In this document: one piece after another, positions 1 through 7,648 of the stretch
Layout of the letters: each line of letters begins with the position of its first letter
How positions within the stretch are numbered: the stretch's first letter is position 1
NCBI RefSeq assembly: GCF_000423505.1
Contig: NZ_AUIC01000004.1
Location: 186,001-250,000 of the forward strand
Direction: 5' to 3'
Length of the DNA stretch: 64,000 nucleotides
Source of the DNA: Pseudoclavibacter soli DSM 23366
GTDB taxonomy: Bacteria > Actinomycetota > Actinomycetes > Actinomycetales > Microbacteriaceae
The notes under the pieces: generated by a model
The model's input: the letters and a program-made list of their open reading frames with translations, nothing else
Databases searched by the model: none
Told to the model about the DNA's origin: nothing
Position numbers and translations under genes: made by a program

Positions 1-484
1 CTACGCCGCGATCAAGAGCGGCCACCTCGGTGGCGCTGCGGTCGACGTCTACCCCACCGAGCCCAAAAAGCGCGGCGACGCCTTCGACACTCCCCTGGCT
101 GAGTTCGACAATGTCATCCTCACCCCGCACATCGGCGGCTCCACCGAAGAGGCGCAAGAGAACATCGGGCGCTTCGTGTCGGGCAAGCTGATCGACTACA
201 TCAAGCACGGCGACACGAGCCTCAGCGTCAATCTGCCGCCGCTGACGCTGCCCTGGACCGAGGGCATCCACCGTATCGCGCACATCCACCGCAACATCCC
301 GGGTGTGCTCGCCAAGATCAACAGCACGCTCAGCGAGCTGGGCGTCAACATCGAGAGCCAGGTGCTCGGCACCCGCGGCCAGATCGGCTACGCGGTCACC
401 GACGTGGCCGATTGGGTCGACGAAGAGGTGCTCAACGTGCTGCGCGACTGGGATGAGACCATCCGCCTGCGCATCATGGGCTGA
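1..484 (+). CDS. serA: D-3-phosphoglycerate dehydrogenase, 3' part
   Basis: The first step of serine synthesis, oxidation of 3-phosphoglycerate with NAD. Only the C-terminal 160 residues are inside the window; the gene enters from the left edge, with the first full codon at base 2. The end of the catalytic domain is visible (AAVDVYPTEPKKRGDAF, then LTPHIGGSTEEAQENIG, which contains the His of the catalytic His/Glu pair). It is followed by an ACT-type regulatory domain (HRNIPGVLAKINSTLSELG). The ACT domain follows the catalytic part directly, without the extra intervening domain of long mycobacterial-type SerA, so this is the short form. It converges with cysK across a strong hairpin. Identification is firm from the family motifs. 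Confidence 0.93.
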   Translation, partial: YAAIKSGHLGGAAVDVYPTEPKKRGDAFDTPLAEFDNVILTPHIGGSTEEAQENIGRFVSGKLIDYIKHGDTSLSVNLPPLTLPWTEGIHRIAHIHRNIPGVLAKINSTLSELGVNIESQVLGTRGQIGYAVTDVADWVDEEVLNVLRDWDETIRLRIMG

Positions 485-501
485 GCCCGCCGCTGACGCA
501 A

Positions 502-543
502 ACAGCGCCCCGACGAACGTGTGTCGTCGGGGCGCTGTGTTTT
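502..543. terminator. Bidirectional intrinsic terminator between serA and cysK
   Basis: A perfect 15-bp stem (502-516 with 524-538, sequence ACAGCGCCCCGACGA and its complement) encloses a 7-base loop and is followed by a short T-run (GTTTTAA) on the plus strand. It sits between two convergent stop codons (484 and 562) and can serve both genes. Confidence 0.85.
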
Positions 544-561
544 AAGCATGCAGTTGGATGC

Positions 562-1503
562 TCAGCGCACGTGATCGAACAGCTCACTGCTGATATAGCG
601 CTCACCCGTGTCTGGCAGAATGGCCACGATCGTCTTGCCGGCATTGGCCGGGTCGTGGGCCAGGCGCAGGGCCGCAGCCAGTGCAGCGCCCGACGAGATG
701 CCGACGATCAGCCCCTCGTTGCGGAACGCGGCGCGAGCGGTGGCGATGGCCTCATCGCCGGGCACCGTGAGCACCTCGTCGATGACGTCGAGGTCGGTGA
801 CCGGGGGCACACCGTTGCCACCGGTGACGCCCTGGATCTTGTGGGGCTGCCACTGGCCGCCATTGAGCACCGGAGCCTCGGCGGGCTCGACGCCGACCAC
901 CTTGATGGCGGGGTTCTGGCTCTTGAGGTAGCGCCCCGTGCCACTGGCCGTGCCGCCGGTGCCGGTAGCCGACACGAAAATGTCGACCTGGCCATGCGTA
1001 TCTGCCCAAATCTCGGGGCCCGTGGTCGCCTCGTGCACCGCGGGGTTGGCCGGGTTGCCGCCCTGGCCCGACAAGAAGTAGTCGGGGTGCTCTTCGAGAA
1101 TTTTGCCGGCGCGCTGGTTAGCGCCCGCCATGCCCTCGCTGCCGGGGGTGAGAATCAGCTCGGCGCCGAGAGCCTGAATGAGGCTGCGACGCTCGGTCGA
1201 CACGTCGTCGGGCAGCACGATGATCACGTGGTAGCCGAGGGCTGCGCCGATCCAAGCGAGAGCAACGCCGGTGTTGCCGCTGGTGGCTTCAAGGATGGTG
1301 CCGCCGGGTTTCAGCCGACCGTCGGCTTCGGCCGCGCGCACGATCGACAGCGCGGTGCGATCTTTGACGCTTGAGGCCGGGTTGAACGACTCAACCTTGA
1401 CGAGCACGCGCGTGCCGGGCTGAATGCCCTCGGTGAGGTGGTTGATCGAGACCAGCGGGGTGTGCCCGACCGTCTCGGTGAGGTCGTGAAAGATACGTGA
1501 CAT
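562..1503 (-). CDS. cysK: Cysteine synthase A (O-acetylserine sulfhydrylase)
   Basis: PLP enzyme that makes cysteine from O-acetylserine and sulfide. The protein has 313 residues, the normal length. The PLP lysine lies in NPASSVKDRT (Lys47), the substrate loop is TSGNTG (74-79), and the phosphate-binding loop is GTGGT (about 181-185). The reading frame stays open for a further 130 codons upstream, but the family begins at the ATG chosen here (MSRIFHDLTE), and a G-rich ribosome binding site (GGGGG) precedes it closely; the upstream extension overlaps the tRNA-Arg gene and shows no conserved character. It is convergent with serA and divergent from tRNA-Arg. Confidence 0.93.
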   Translation of the reverse strand: MSRIFHDLTETVGHTPLVSINHLTEGIQPGTRVLVKVESFNPASSVKDRTALSIVRAAEADGRLKPGGTILEATSGNTGVALAWIGAALGYHVIIVLPDDVSTERRSLIQALGAELILTPGSEGMAGANQRAGKILEEHPDYFLSGQGGNPANPAVHEATTGPEIWADTHGQVDIFVSATGTGGTASGTGRYLKSQNPAIKVVGVEPAEAPVLNGGQWQPHKIQGVTGGNGVPPVTDLDVIDEVLTVPGDEAIATARAAFRNEGLIVGISSGAALAAALRLAHDPANAGKTIVAILPDTGERYISSELFDHVR

Positions 1504-1552
1504 ACCCCCATCGTACCGCCGAGCGCTCCCGGTCAGACTGTGGGTTACCGTG

Positions 1553-1558
1553 TAAGAT
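1553..1558 (+). promoter_or_regulatory. Probable -10 box of the tRNA-Arg promoter
   Basis: TAAGAT ends 11 bases before the mature tRNA-Arg start, a good distance for a -10 element. No clear -35 hexamer is seen, which is common in actinobacteria. Confidence 0.4.
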
Positions 1559-1569
1559 CGAGGGCGTCT

Positions 1570-1642
1570 CTCCCCGTAGCTCAGTGGACAGAGCAGAGGG
1601 TTTCTACCCCTTGTGCCGCGGGTTCGAATCCTGCCGGGGAGG
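1570..1642 (+). tRNA. tRNA-Arg (anticodon UCU)
   Basis: The cloverleaf folds fully. The acceptor stem CTCCCCG pairs with CGGGGAG (1635-1641), the D stem GCTC pairs with GAGC, and the anticodon stem GAGGG pairs with CCCTT (one G-U pair) around the loop TTTCTAC. This gives anticodon TCT, which reads AGA. The T arm is GCGGG-TTCGAAT-CCTGC. CCA is not encoded. AGA is a rare codon in high-GC genomes. Confidence 0.95.
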
Positions 1643-1687
1643 CAGCGAGGCCACCACACGCCAACACAGAGAGTCAGAGAGCCACCA

Positions 1688-2314
1688 GTGCCGCACAGCA
1701 GATACATCGTCTGGATCGACTGCGAGATGACTGGGCTCGACCTGCACCACGACGAGCTGATTGAGATTGCGGTCGTGGTGACCGACGGCGATCTGAACCC
1801 GCTCGACGACGGGCTCGACGTGGTCATCCGCCCGAGCGAGGCCGCGCTGGCGCAGATGAACGACTTCGTGCGCGACATGCACACCACCTCTGGGCTCATC
1901 GACGAGCTGCCCGCGGGGCTCTCGCTGCACGAGGCCGGCGAGCAGGTGATGGCCTACGTGCGCAGCCATGTGTGCACCGAGGGTACCGCTCCCCTGGCCG
2001 GCAACTCGATCGGCACCGATCGCGCATTTCTTGCCCGCGATCTGCCCGAGCTCAACGACTACCTCAGCTACCGCTGCCTCGACGTGTCGAGCGTCAAAGA
2101 GCTGGCGCGCCGCTGGTTTCCGAGGGTCTACTTTCAGAACCCCGCAAAGAACGGCGGGCACCGCGCCATGGCCGACATCATCGAGTCGATTCGCGAGCTC
2201 GACTACTACCGCCGCGTGCTGTTCGTCGCACCCCCTGGGCCCACATCGCAGGATGCCCAGCTCGCCGCCGCTGCCTCGGTCGCGCGATTCGCGCCCCTGC
2301 TCGAAAACCGATAG
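1688..2314 (+). CDS. orn: Oligoribonuclease
   Basis: A 3'-5' exonuclease of the DEDDh family that degrades 2-5 nt RNAs and the linear form of cyclic di-GMP (pGpG). The first motif is IVWIDCEMTGLD (Asp11, Glu13). The later GNSIGTDRAFLARDLP carries the second Asp, and GGHRAMADIIESI carries the catalytic His and last Asp. The start is the GTG of VPHSRYIVW, 208 residues, the usual size; the longer open frame would run into the tRNA-Arg gene. A purine-rich AGAGAG lies upstream. orn is framed by tRNA-Arg and tRNA-His. Confidence 0.93.
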   Translation: MPHSRYIVWIDCEMTGLDLHHDELIEIAVVVTDGDLNPLDDGLDVVIRPSEAALAQMNDFVRDMHTTSGLIDELPAGLSLHEAGEQVMAYVRSHVCTEGTAPLAGNSIGTDRAFLARDLPELNDYLSYRCLDVSSVKELARRWFPRVYFQNPAKNGGHRAMADIIESIRELDYYRRVLFVAPPGPTSQDAQLAAAASVARFAPLLENR

Positions 2315-2351
2315 TATGTTCTACGCTGTGCACGCCGCGAGGCGCACGCAT

Positions 2352-2428
2352 GGTGGCTATAGCTCAGTTGGTAGAGCGCCGGCTTGTGGTGCCGGATGTC
2401 GCGGGTTCAAGTCCCGTTAGCCACCCCA
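2352..2428 (+). tRNA. tRNA-His (anticodon GUG), possible island attachment gene
   Basis: The acceptor stem GTGGCTA pairs with TAGCCAC, with the extra G(-1) at 2352 opposite C2425, a hallmark of tRNA-His. The anticodon stem is CCGGC/GCCGG around loop TTGTGGT, giving GTG. The T arm is GCGGG-TTCAAGT-CCCGT (one G-T pair). CCA appears to be encoded (2426-2428). The low-GC accessory region begins immediately behind the 3' end, so this tRNA is the natural candidate for the left attachment site; I found no clean second copy of its 3' end. Confidence 0.94.
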
Positions 2429-2465
2429 AATAACTACTGGCAACTAAGCTCCCCCATTCTCTTGT

Positions 2466-2487
2466 CGGCTACATCTGCGGCTACATG
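2466..2487. repeat. Tandem GGCTACAT motifs next to tRNA-His
   Basis: GGCTACAT occurs at 2467 and again at 2479, one helical turn apart. Related GGCTA-C/T-C pairs lie upstream of the recombinase gene at 11470 and 11587. Such paired motifs could be arm-type sites for an integrase; this is inference. The rest of 2429-2612 shows no gene. Confidence 0.3.
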
Positions 2488-2612
2488 CATGACACCACAC
2501 ATGCACCAATTGCGCCCGATGACAACTGATGACGGCCCGAAATACCCAGCTCACCGAGGCGGCACCGATATGATCGATGGGTACCGCAGACGGTCGTCAG
2601 GGAGGAGCGCAC

Positions 2613-2867
2613 ATGTCCGAGCCATGGCGCTTCGCAGCTAGCCTCTGCGCGTACGTCAGGATCACCGAAGACAACCTCCGCGCGTGGCTCGCTAGGAGGA
2701 CCATGCTGACAGAAAAGGCCAACACCTCCGGAGGATCCACAGGCCCAAGATCGGTGACTGGGGTCGCCCAGACGGCGCTGGCAACCTTCCAGAACGCATT
2801 ACCCCCAGCTGGGATGCGCCACGCGTGCCCACGAGGCCCAGAATGTCAGTGGAACGTCGTAGCCTGA
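2613..2867 (+). CDS. Small putative HTH (excisionase-like) protein
   Basis: An 84-residue reading frame with a strong ribosome binding site (GGGAGGAG, 6 to 7 bases before the ATG). Its N-terminal 33 residues (MSEPWRFAASLCAYVRITED, then NLRAWLARRTM) resemble the helix-turn-helix of MerR/excisionase-type DNA-binding proteins. The expected continuation (a short wing with a GRxWKF-like sequence) is absent, and the rest is low-complexity and unrecognised, so the gene may be a frameshifted remnant. It lies just upstream of brxA on the same strand, where it could be a BREX regulator or a relic of an integration module. Confidence 0.4.
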   Translation: MSEPWRFAASLCAYVRITEDNLRAWLARRTMLTEKANTSGGSTGPRSVTGVAQTALATFQNALPPAGMRHACPRGPECQWNVVA

Positions 2868-2899
2868 TTGACTGCCATGATCGCAGAAAGGAGAACCGC

Positions 2900-3520
2900 T
2901 TGACACCCCAACCGGATAGCCATGATCACTACGCCTTGGCCTTCACCAGCGGTGCCCTCCTAACCCGGGAAACTGGCATTGCCGCACCCTTGTACTTGGA
3001 CTCCCATGACTGGGGGGACGTCAGGGTTCGACTCTCCACGGACAACCTATTACAGACCCGTACAGCATCATCGGCCAAGCGCCTCGCCCGCGAGACCGTC
3101 CAACGCCTGACTGTTTTCACCGATCCAGAACTTGAGTTGTTGGTGGAGGCAAGCCCCAGCGAACGCAGTCTGCTCTTGTGGGTAGCAGCCTGTCGCCGGT
3201 ACGCGTTCATTGGGGAGTTTGCTGAGGAAGTCGTGCGCGAACGCTTTCTTCTGCTGACGCCATCGTTGAGTTACCCAGAGTTCGACAGCTTCATCTCCGG
3301 TAAGGCGTTGTGGCATCCGGAGTTGGCGGAGTTGAAGGAATCCACGGTGAAGAAGCTGCGGGCAACAGTGTTCCTGATGCTGACCGAGGCTGGCATCCTC
3401 GTAGACGGTCAGATCCAGCAGGCAGTTCTATCCGAGCGCGTTCGCGAAGCGTTAGATGCCCGTCAACCTAGTGATGTCCGGTTCCTGCCAGTGAGAGTTC
3501 CAACGGAGGCAGTCCAATGA
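2900..3520 (+). CDS. brxA: BREX protein BrxA (DUF1819)
   Basis: First gene of the type 1 BREX set. BrxA is a small helical DNA-binding protein of the DUF1819 family. The 206 residues match the family size and include the conserved N-terminal AFTSGALLTRETGIAAPLY and the central LLLWVAACRRYAFIGEFAEE. The start is TTG at 2900 because AAAGGAG lies six bases before it; the longer frame upstream lacks a ribosome binding site and overlaps the preceding small gene. The stop overlaps the start of brxB by 4 bases (ATGA), so the two are translationally coupled. Codon use is less GC-rich than in the flanking core genes. Confidence 0.9.
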   Translation: MTPQPDSHDHYALAFTSGALLTRETGIAAPLYLDSHDWGDVRVRLSTDNLLQTRTASSAKRLARETVQRLTVFTDPELELLVEASPSERSLLLWVAACRRYAFIGEFAEEVVRERFLLLTPSLSYPEFDSFISGKALWHPELAELKESTVKKLRATVFLMLTEAGILVDGQIQQAVLSERVREALDARQPSDVRFLPVRVPTEAVQ

Positions 3521-4116
3521 CACCAGGTGAGTTGACACGTCAGGAAGAGCACTTGTTCGCTGTGATGTCTGGACAGCGGTTCTTGCGCATGGAGGGACTA
3601 TCGAACGAGGTCCCGTTCTTCATCTATCCCTATGACCCGGAGAACGCTCTGGAGGTTGCCAAGGCACGGAAGCGTGTCTCGAACCGGCTGTCGCAGGCTG
3701 GCATCAGCGTGAGGACCATCAACCTGTACGACCTCTCGATCGAGATACTCAAAGACCGTGGGGTGTGGGAGCGACTCGTCGCTCTGGAGCCGAACCAAGA
3801 TAAGGATGACTTCCGCGAGTTACTCCAAGGATTACTCGACCCTCAGGAGCACCTAGCCCCCGCCATCCGGGAGAAACTCATCGACGGTGGTTTCGACATC
3901 GTGTTCCTGACTGGCATCGGTGAGGTCTTTCCCTATATCCGCTCCCACAACGTGCTGAACAACTTACAGTCGGTCGTGGTGGGTAAGCCCATGCTCATGT
4001 TCTTCCCCGGCCGCTACGAGCAATCAGAGACACTTGGCTCTTCGCTCGTCCTCTTTGGGCGGTTGAAGGATGATCAGTACTACCGCGCAAAGAACATTCT
4101 GGAACAGGAACCGTGA
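3517..4116 (+). CDS. brxB: BREX protein BrxB (DUF1788)
   Basis: A 199-residue member of the DUF1788 family, always found next to brxA and brxC in type 1 BREX loci; its biochemical role is not established. Recognisable segments are EVPFFIYPYDPENAL near residues 30-45, FDIVFLTGIGEVFPYIRSHN around 130-150 and KPMLMFFPGRYEQ around 160-172. It overlaps brxA by ATGA and brxC by GTGA, so brxABC form a tightly coupled unit. Confidence 0.9.
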   Translation: MTPGELTRQEEHLFAVMSGQRFLRMEGLSNEVPFFIYPYDPENALEVAKARKRVSNRLSQAGISVRTINLYDLSIEILKDRGVWERLVALEPNQDKDDFRELLQGLLDPQEHLAPAIREKLIDGGFDIVFLTGIGEVFPYIRSHNVLNNLQSVVVGKPMLMFFPGRYEQSETLGSSLVLFGRLKDDQYYRAKNILEQEP

Positions 4117-7100
4117 CCGCCATGCTACTCAACGAGATTTTCGCCAAAGACGTTCAGCGCCCCATCGAGGGCGTCATTAAGGCGGATGATGTCGCTCACC
4201 TGGGCACTGAGGTCGATGAGTATGTGCTCACCAACGAAGCGGCCAAAGGTCTGGAACAATTGCTGGAGGCCTACACGAACTACACGAACGCGAACGGCGT
4301 GTGGATCTCGGGCTTCTTTGGTTCCGGTAAGTCCCACCTGTTGAAGATGCTGGCCCACCTTCTGGGCGACGTCGAGGGCCAGGACTACTCCCGCGATGCC
4401 GTCTCGCAGAGTTTCCAGGCGAAGGCTGAGAACGACTCCTTCCTGACGGCCTCATTGGCGAAGGCCCAGCGGATCCCCGCTAAGAGCTTGCTGTTCAACA
4501 TTGACCAGAAGGCCACGTTGATCTCGAAGGACCAAACGGATGCCCTGTTGAAGGTGTTCGTGAAGGTCTTCGACGAGTCGCGCGGCTACTACGGAAACCA
4601 GGGACACGTCGCTCGGTTCGAGCGCGACCTGGACAACCGCGGCCAACTCGACGCGTTCAAGGACGCCTACGCACGCATCTCTGGGAGGGATTGGATCCAG
4701 GGCCGTGAGGAGGGCGTCTTGGAAGAAGGTAATGTGGCGAAGGCTTACGCCGAGATTACCGGGCAGAGCGACGGGGCTCCGACGAACATCCTCACTAAGT
4801 ACCGAAACGAGTACAAAGTCTCGATCGAGGACTTCGCGGAGGAGGTTAAGATTTGGCTGGACCGGCAGGAGCCAGGGTTCCGCTTGAATTTTTTCGTGGA
4901 TGAGGTCGGCCAGTTCATCGGCTCCAATACCCATCTCATGTTGAACCTGCAGACCATCGCCGAGTCCTTGAACACGAAGTGCAGGGGCCGGGCGTGGGTG
5001 TTCGTCACCAGCCAAGAGGACATGGACAAGGTCCTAGGTGATCGGACGAAGTCCCAGGGCAACGACTTCTCGAAGATCCAGGCCCGCTTCGCCACTCGGG
5101 TCAAGCTCACCAGCGCTGACGTCGAAGAAGTCATCCGCAAGCGTCTACTCACGAAGAATAGCAAAGGCACCGAACTCCTCGACGCCGTCTACGCGAGCGA
5201 GCATGCAAACTTCAAGACACTGTTCGATTTCGTGGACGGTGCCAAGACGTACCGCAACTACACCGACGAGGATCACTTCGTCGGCACTTACCCGTTTGTG
5301 TCTTACCAGTTCCCGCTCTTCCAGGCCGCGATTGAGTCCATCTCGGATCACAACGTGTTCGAGGGCCGCAACTCCTCGGTCGGGGAGCGCTCCATGTTGG
5401 GAGTGGTCCAGCAGGTTGCCAAGGATCTGGGGACCCGCGAGGTTGGAAGTCTGGCCACCTTCGACCAGATGTTCGCCGGTATCCGAGCCTCGCTGATGTC
5501 CGCAGCACAACGCGCCATCGACGTTGCCGAACGCAACCTGGATGATGAGTTGGCGATTCGTCTACTCAAGGCGTTGTTCTTGGTGAAGTACGTGGATGAC
5601 TTCAAGGCGACCGCCCGCAACCTGACCGTGTTGGTCTATGACCAGTTCGGGCTGAACCTGCCCGAACTGAATAAGAAGGTCCAGGCGTCGTTGACGTTGC
5701 TGGAAGCCCAGACGTACGTGCAGCGCAACGGCAACATGTATGAGTACCTGACCAATGAGGAACAGGTTATCGAGGCGGAGATTAAGAACGTCGACATCGA
5801 CTCTTCCGAGGTCTCCTCGCGCCTGAACAAGATCCTCTCCGGTGACGTCATCAAGACCTCGAAGGTCCGTTACGCCAAGAATGGTCAGGACTTCCCCTTT
5901 GGATACAAACTCGATGATCAGGCTTTCGGGAAGCAAGGCGAACTGACCCTGCATGTCATCACCCCCGAGTATTCCTACGGGCCTGAGGAAATCCGGATGC
6001 ACTCGGCTGGGAAGGACGAACTACGCGTCATCCTTGATCCCGACGAACGCGTTATGAGCGACCTGCGTCTGCTCATCAAGACCGAGAAGTACACCAAGCG
6101 GAAGCTCACCAGCTCCATATCGGCCAACGAACAGCGCATCCTCCAAACCAAGGCGACGCAAAACAGTGAGCGAGAGAAAGAACTCGTTGAGCGAGTTCGT
6201 CGCGCCGTCGGCCGCGCCGCGCTGGTCATCAACGCAGCCGACGTAGCGGCTACATCACAGGACGCTCAGACCAGGGTCACCGACGGATTTCAGGAATTGA
6301 TCTCCCGTACCTACACACAGCTGAACTTGCTGGGTGGGCGCACCTATACCGAGCAGCAGGTTGCTGGCTTCGCGAGCCCTGACTCCGGCATGATCGACGA
6401 CCCCACTTTGTCAAAGCTATCCGCGCCGGGGGAAGAGGTGCTGTCGTTCGTGCTCCAACGGGACCGGCTTGGCGAGCAGGTCACGGTCAAGACGGTCGTC
6501 GACCATTTCCAGGCCAAGCCCTATGGCTGGAACCTGCCCTCCGTCGAGGTTGTCATCGCATGGCTGATCGGCGCGTCCAAGGTGACGTTGAATGTGGACT
6601 CGAACACGATTAAACGCAGCGAGGTCGCCACTGTTCTGCGGAACACTCAGAAGCATTCTCATGCGATCGTGGTCCCGCAGAAGGATTTCGATCCCCGCAA
6701 GGTGAACGCGTTCCGCAGCTTCGTCACTGACTTCTTCGACGACCCCACAGCTCCCAAGGACCCGCTCGAACTCGCTCACTTCGGGGCAGAGAAGCTCCAC
6801 TCGAAACTCGATGAGTTGAAGGCGCTGACGACAGGTTCAAAATACCCGTTCATCAGCCAGCTGAGCGAATCGATCTCTCTACTGGAACAGGTTGTTGGTC
6901 AAAAGGACGAATGGTATCTCACCGACTTCTCGCAGGGCAACAAACTCCTCGACGTGAAGTGTGACGTCATCGACCCGGTCATCGCATTCCTCCACGGTGC
7001 GCAGCGTTCTATCTACGATGACGCCGCTGCCTTGCTCGCGGAAAACACCAGTAACCTCAACTACCTCACGCCAGACTCAAGCGCCGAGGTTACCTATGCA

Positions 7101-7634
7101 CTGGCAGACCCGCAGGCGTTCCGCGGCAACAAGATGACCAAGCTCAAGGCAGCCACTATCGAGCTGAAATCGAAGATCGGTGAAGCACTTGCCGCGAACC
7201 GGGCACATGCACGCCACGCGATCTCCTCCCGGCAGGATGGTTTGCACAATAGCACCATTTACCTGGACGCCACAGAGGACGCTCGACGCTCGGTCGATAG
7301 CCTCATCTCAGATCTCCTCGCTAGGACGAATTCTGAGCAGCAGATCGCGGTGGTCAACGAGATCGCCAACACCTTCGAGGACACGATCTACCCACGAATT
7401 CTGGACCAGCTGGCTGCGGCCAGATCTCAGTCCCGAGTAATGGAGATGCCAAACCAGGCGGAACAGGAAGTATCGCCGGTTCCGCCCGTCAAGCAGACAG
7501 TTTCCATCAAGAGGATCCGCACTACAGGAGTGACAGGGCTCCTGGAGACCGAGGAGGACGTGGACCGATACCTCGATGCTCTGCGCGGCGTGCTCCTCGA
7601 CACCATCACCGACGGCAAGCGCATCGCGCTCTGA
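4113..7634 (+). CDS. brxC: BREX ATPase BrxC (PglY-like)
   Basis: Large P-loop ATPase of the BREX complex, 1173 residues, close to the usual 1200. Walker A is GFFGSGKS (residues 67-74). A Walker B-like FRLNFFVDEVGQFIG follows at about residue 255. The conserved N-terminal segment IFAKDVQRPIEGVIKADD is present. BrxC is required for defence and for host methylation in studied systems. The start overlaps the brxB stop (GTGA); an ATG three codons later (MLLNEIF) is an equally plausible start. The frame is intact. Confidence 0.92.
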   Translation: MTAMLLNEIFAKDVQRPIEGVIKADDVAHLGTEVDEYVLTNEAAKGLEQLLEAYTNYTNANGVWISGFFGSGKSHLLKMLAHLLGDVEGQDYSRDAVSQSFQAKAENDSFLTASLAKAQRIPAKSLLFNIDQKATLISKDQTDALLKVFVKVFDESRGYYGNQGHVARFERDLDNRGQLDAFKDAYARISGRDWIQGREEGVLEEGNVAKAYAEITGQSDGAPTNILTKYRNEYKVSIEDFAEEVKIWLDRQEPGFRLNFFVDEVGQFIGSNTHLMLNLQTIAESLNTKCRGRAWVFVTSQEDMDKVLGDRTKSQGNDFSKIQARFATRVKLTSADVEEVIRKRLLTKNSKGTELLDAVYASEHANFKTLFDFVDGAKTYRNYTDEDHFVGTYPFVSYQFPLFQAAIESISDHNVFEGRNSSVGERSMLGVVQQVAKDLGTREVGSLATFDQMFAGIRASLMSAAQRAIDVAERNLDDELAIRLLKALFLVKYVDDFKATARNLTVLVYDQFGLNLPELNKKVQASLTLLEAQTYVQRNGNMYEYLTNEEQVIEAEIKNVDIDSSEVSSRLNKILSGDVIKTSKVRYAKNGQDFPFGYKLDDQAFGKQGELTLHVITPEYSYGPEEIRMHSAGKDELRVILDPDERVMSDLRLLIKTEKYTKRKLTSSISANEQRILQTKATQNSEREKELVERVRRAVGRAALVINAADVAATSQDAQTRVTDGFQELISRTYTQLNLLGGRTYTEQQVAGFASPDSGMIDDPTLSKLSAPGEEVLSFVLQRDRLGEQVTVKTVVDHFQAKPYGWNLPSVEVVIAWLIGASKVTLNVDSNTIKRSEVATVLRNTQKHSHAIVVPQKDFDPRKVNAFRSFVTDFFDDPTAPKDPLELAHFGAEKLHSKLDELKALTTGSKYPFISQLSESISLLEQVVGQKDEWYLTDFSQGNKLLDVKCDVIDPVIAFLHGAQRSIYDDAAALLAENTSNLNYLTPDSSAEVTYALADPQAFRGNKMTKLKAATIELKSKIGEALAANRAHARHAISSRQDGLHNSTIYLDATEDARRSVDSLISDLLARTNSEQQIAVVNEIANTFEDTIYPRILDQLAAARSQSRVMEMPNQAEQEVSPVPPVKQTVSIKRIRTTGVTGLLETEEDVDRYLDALRGVLLDTITDGKRIAL

Positions 7635-7648
7635 AAGAAGACCTACCT

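Noticed and set aside
571-1374. A 267-codon frame opposite cysK
   Set aside because: Antisense shadow of a fully recognisable cysteine synthase.
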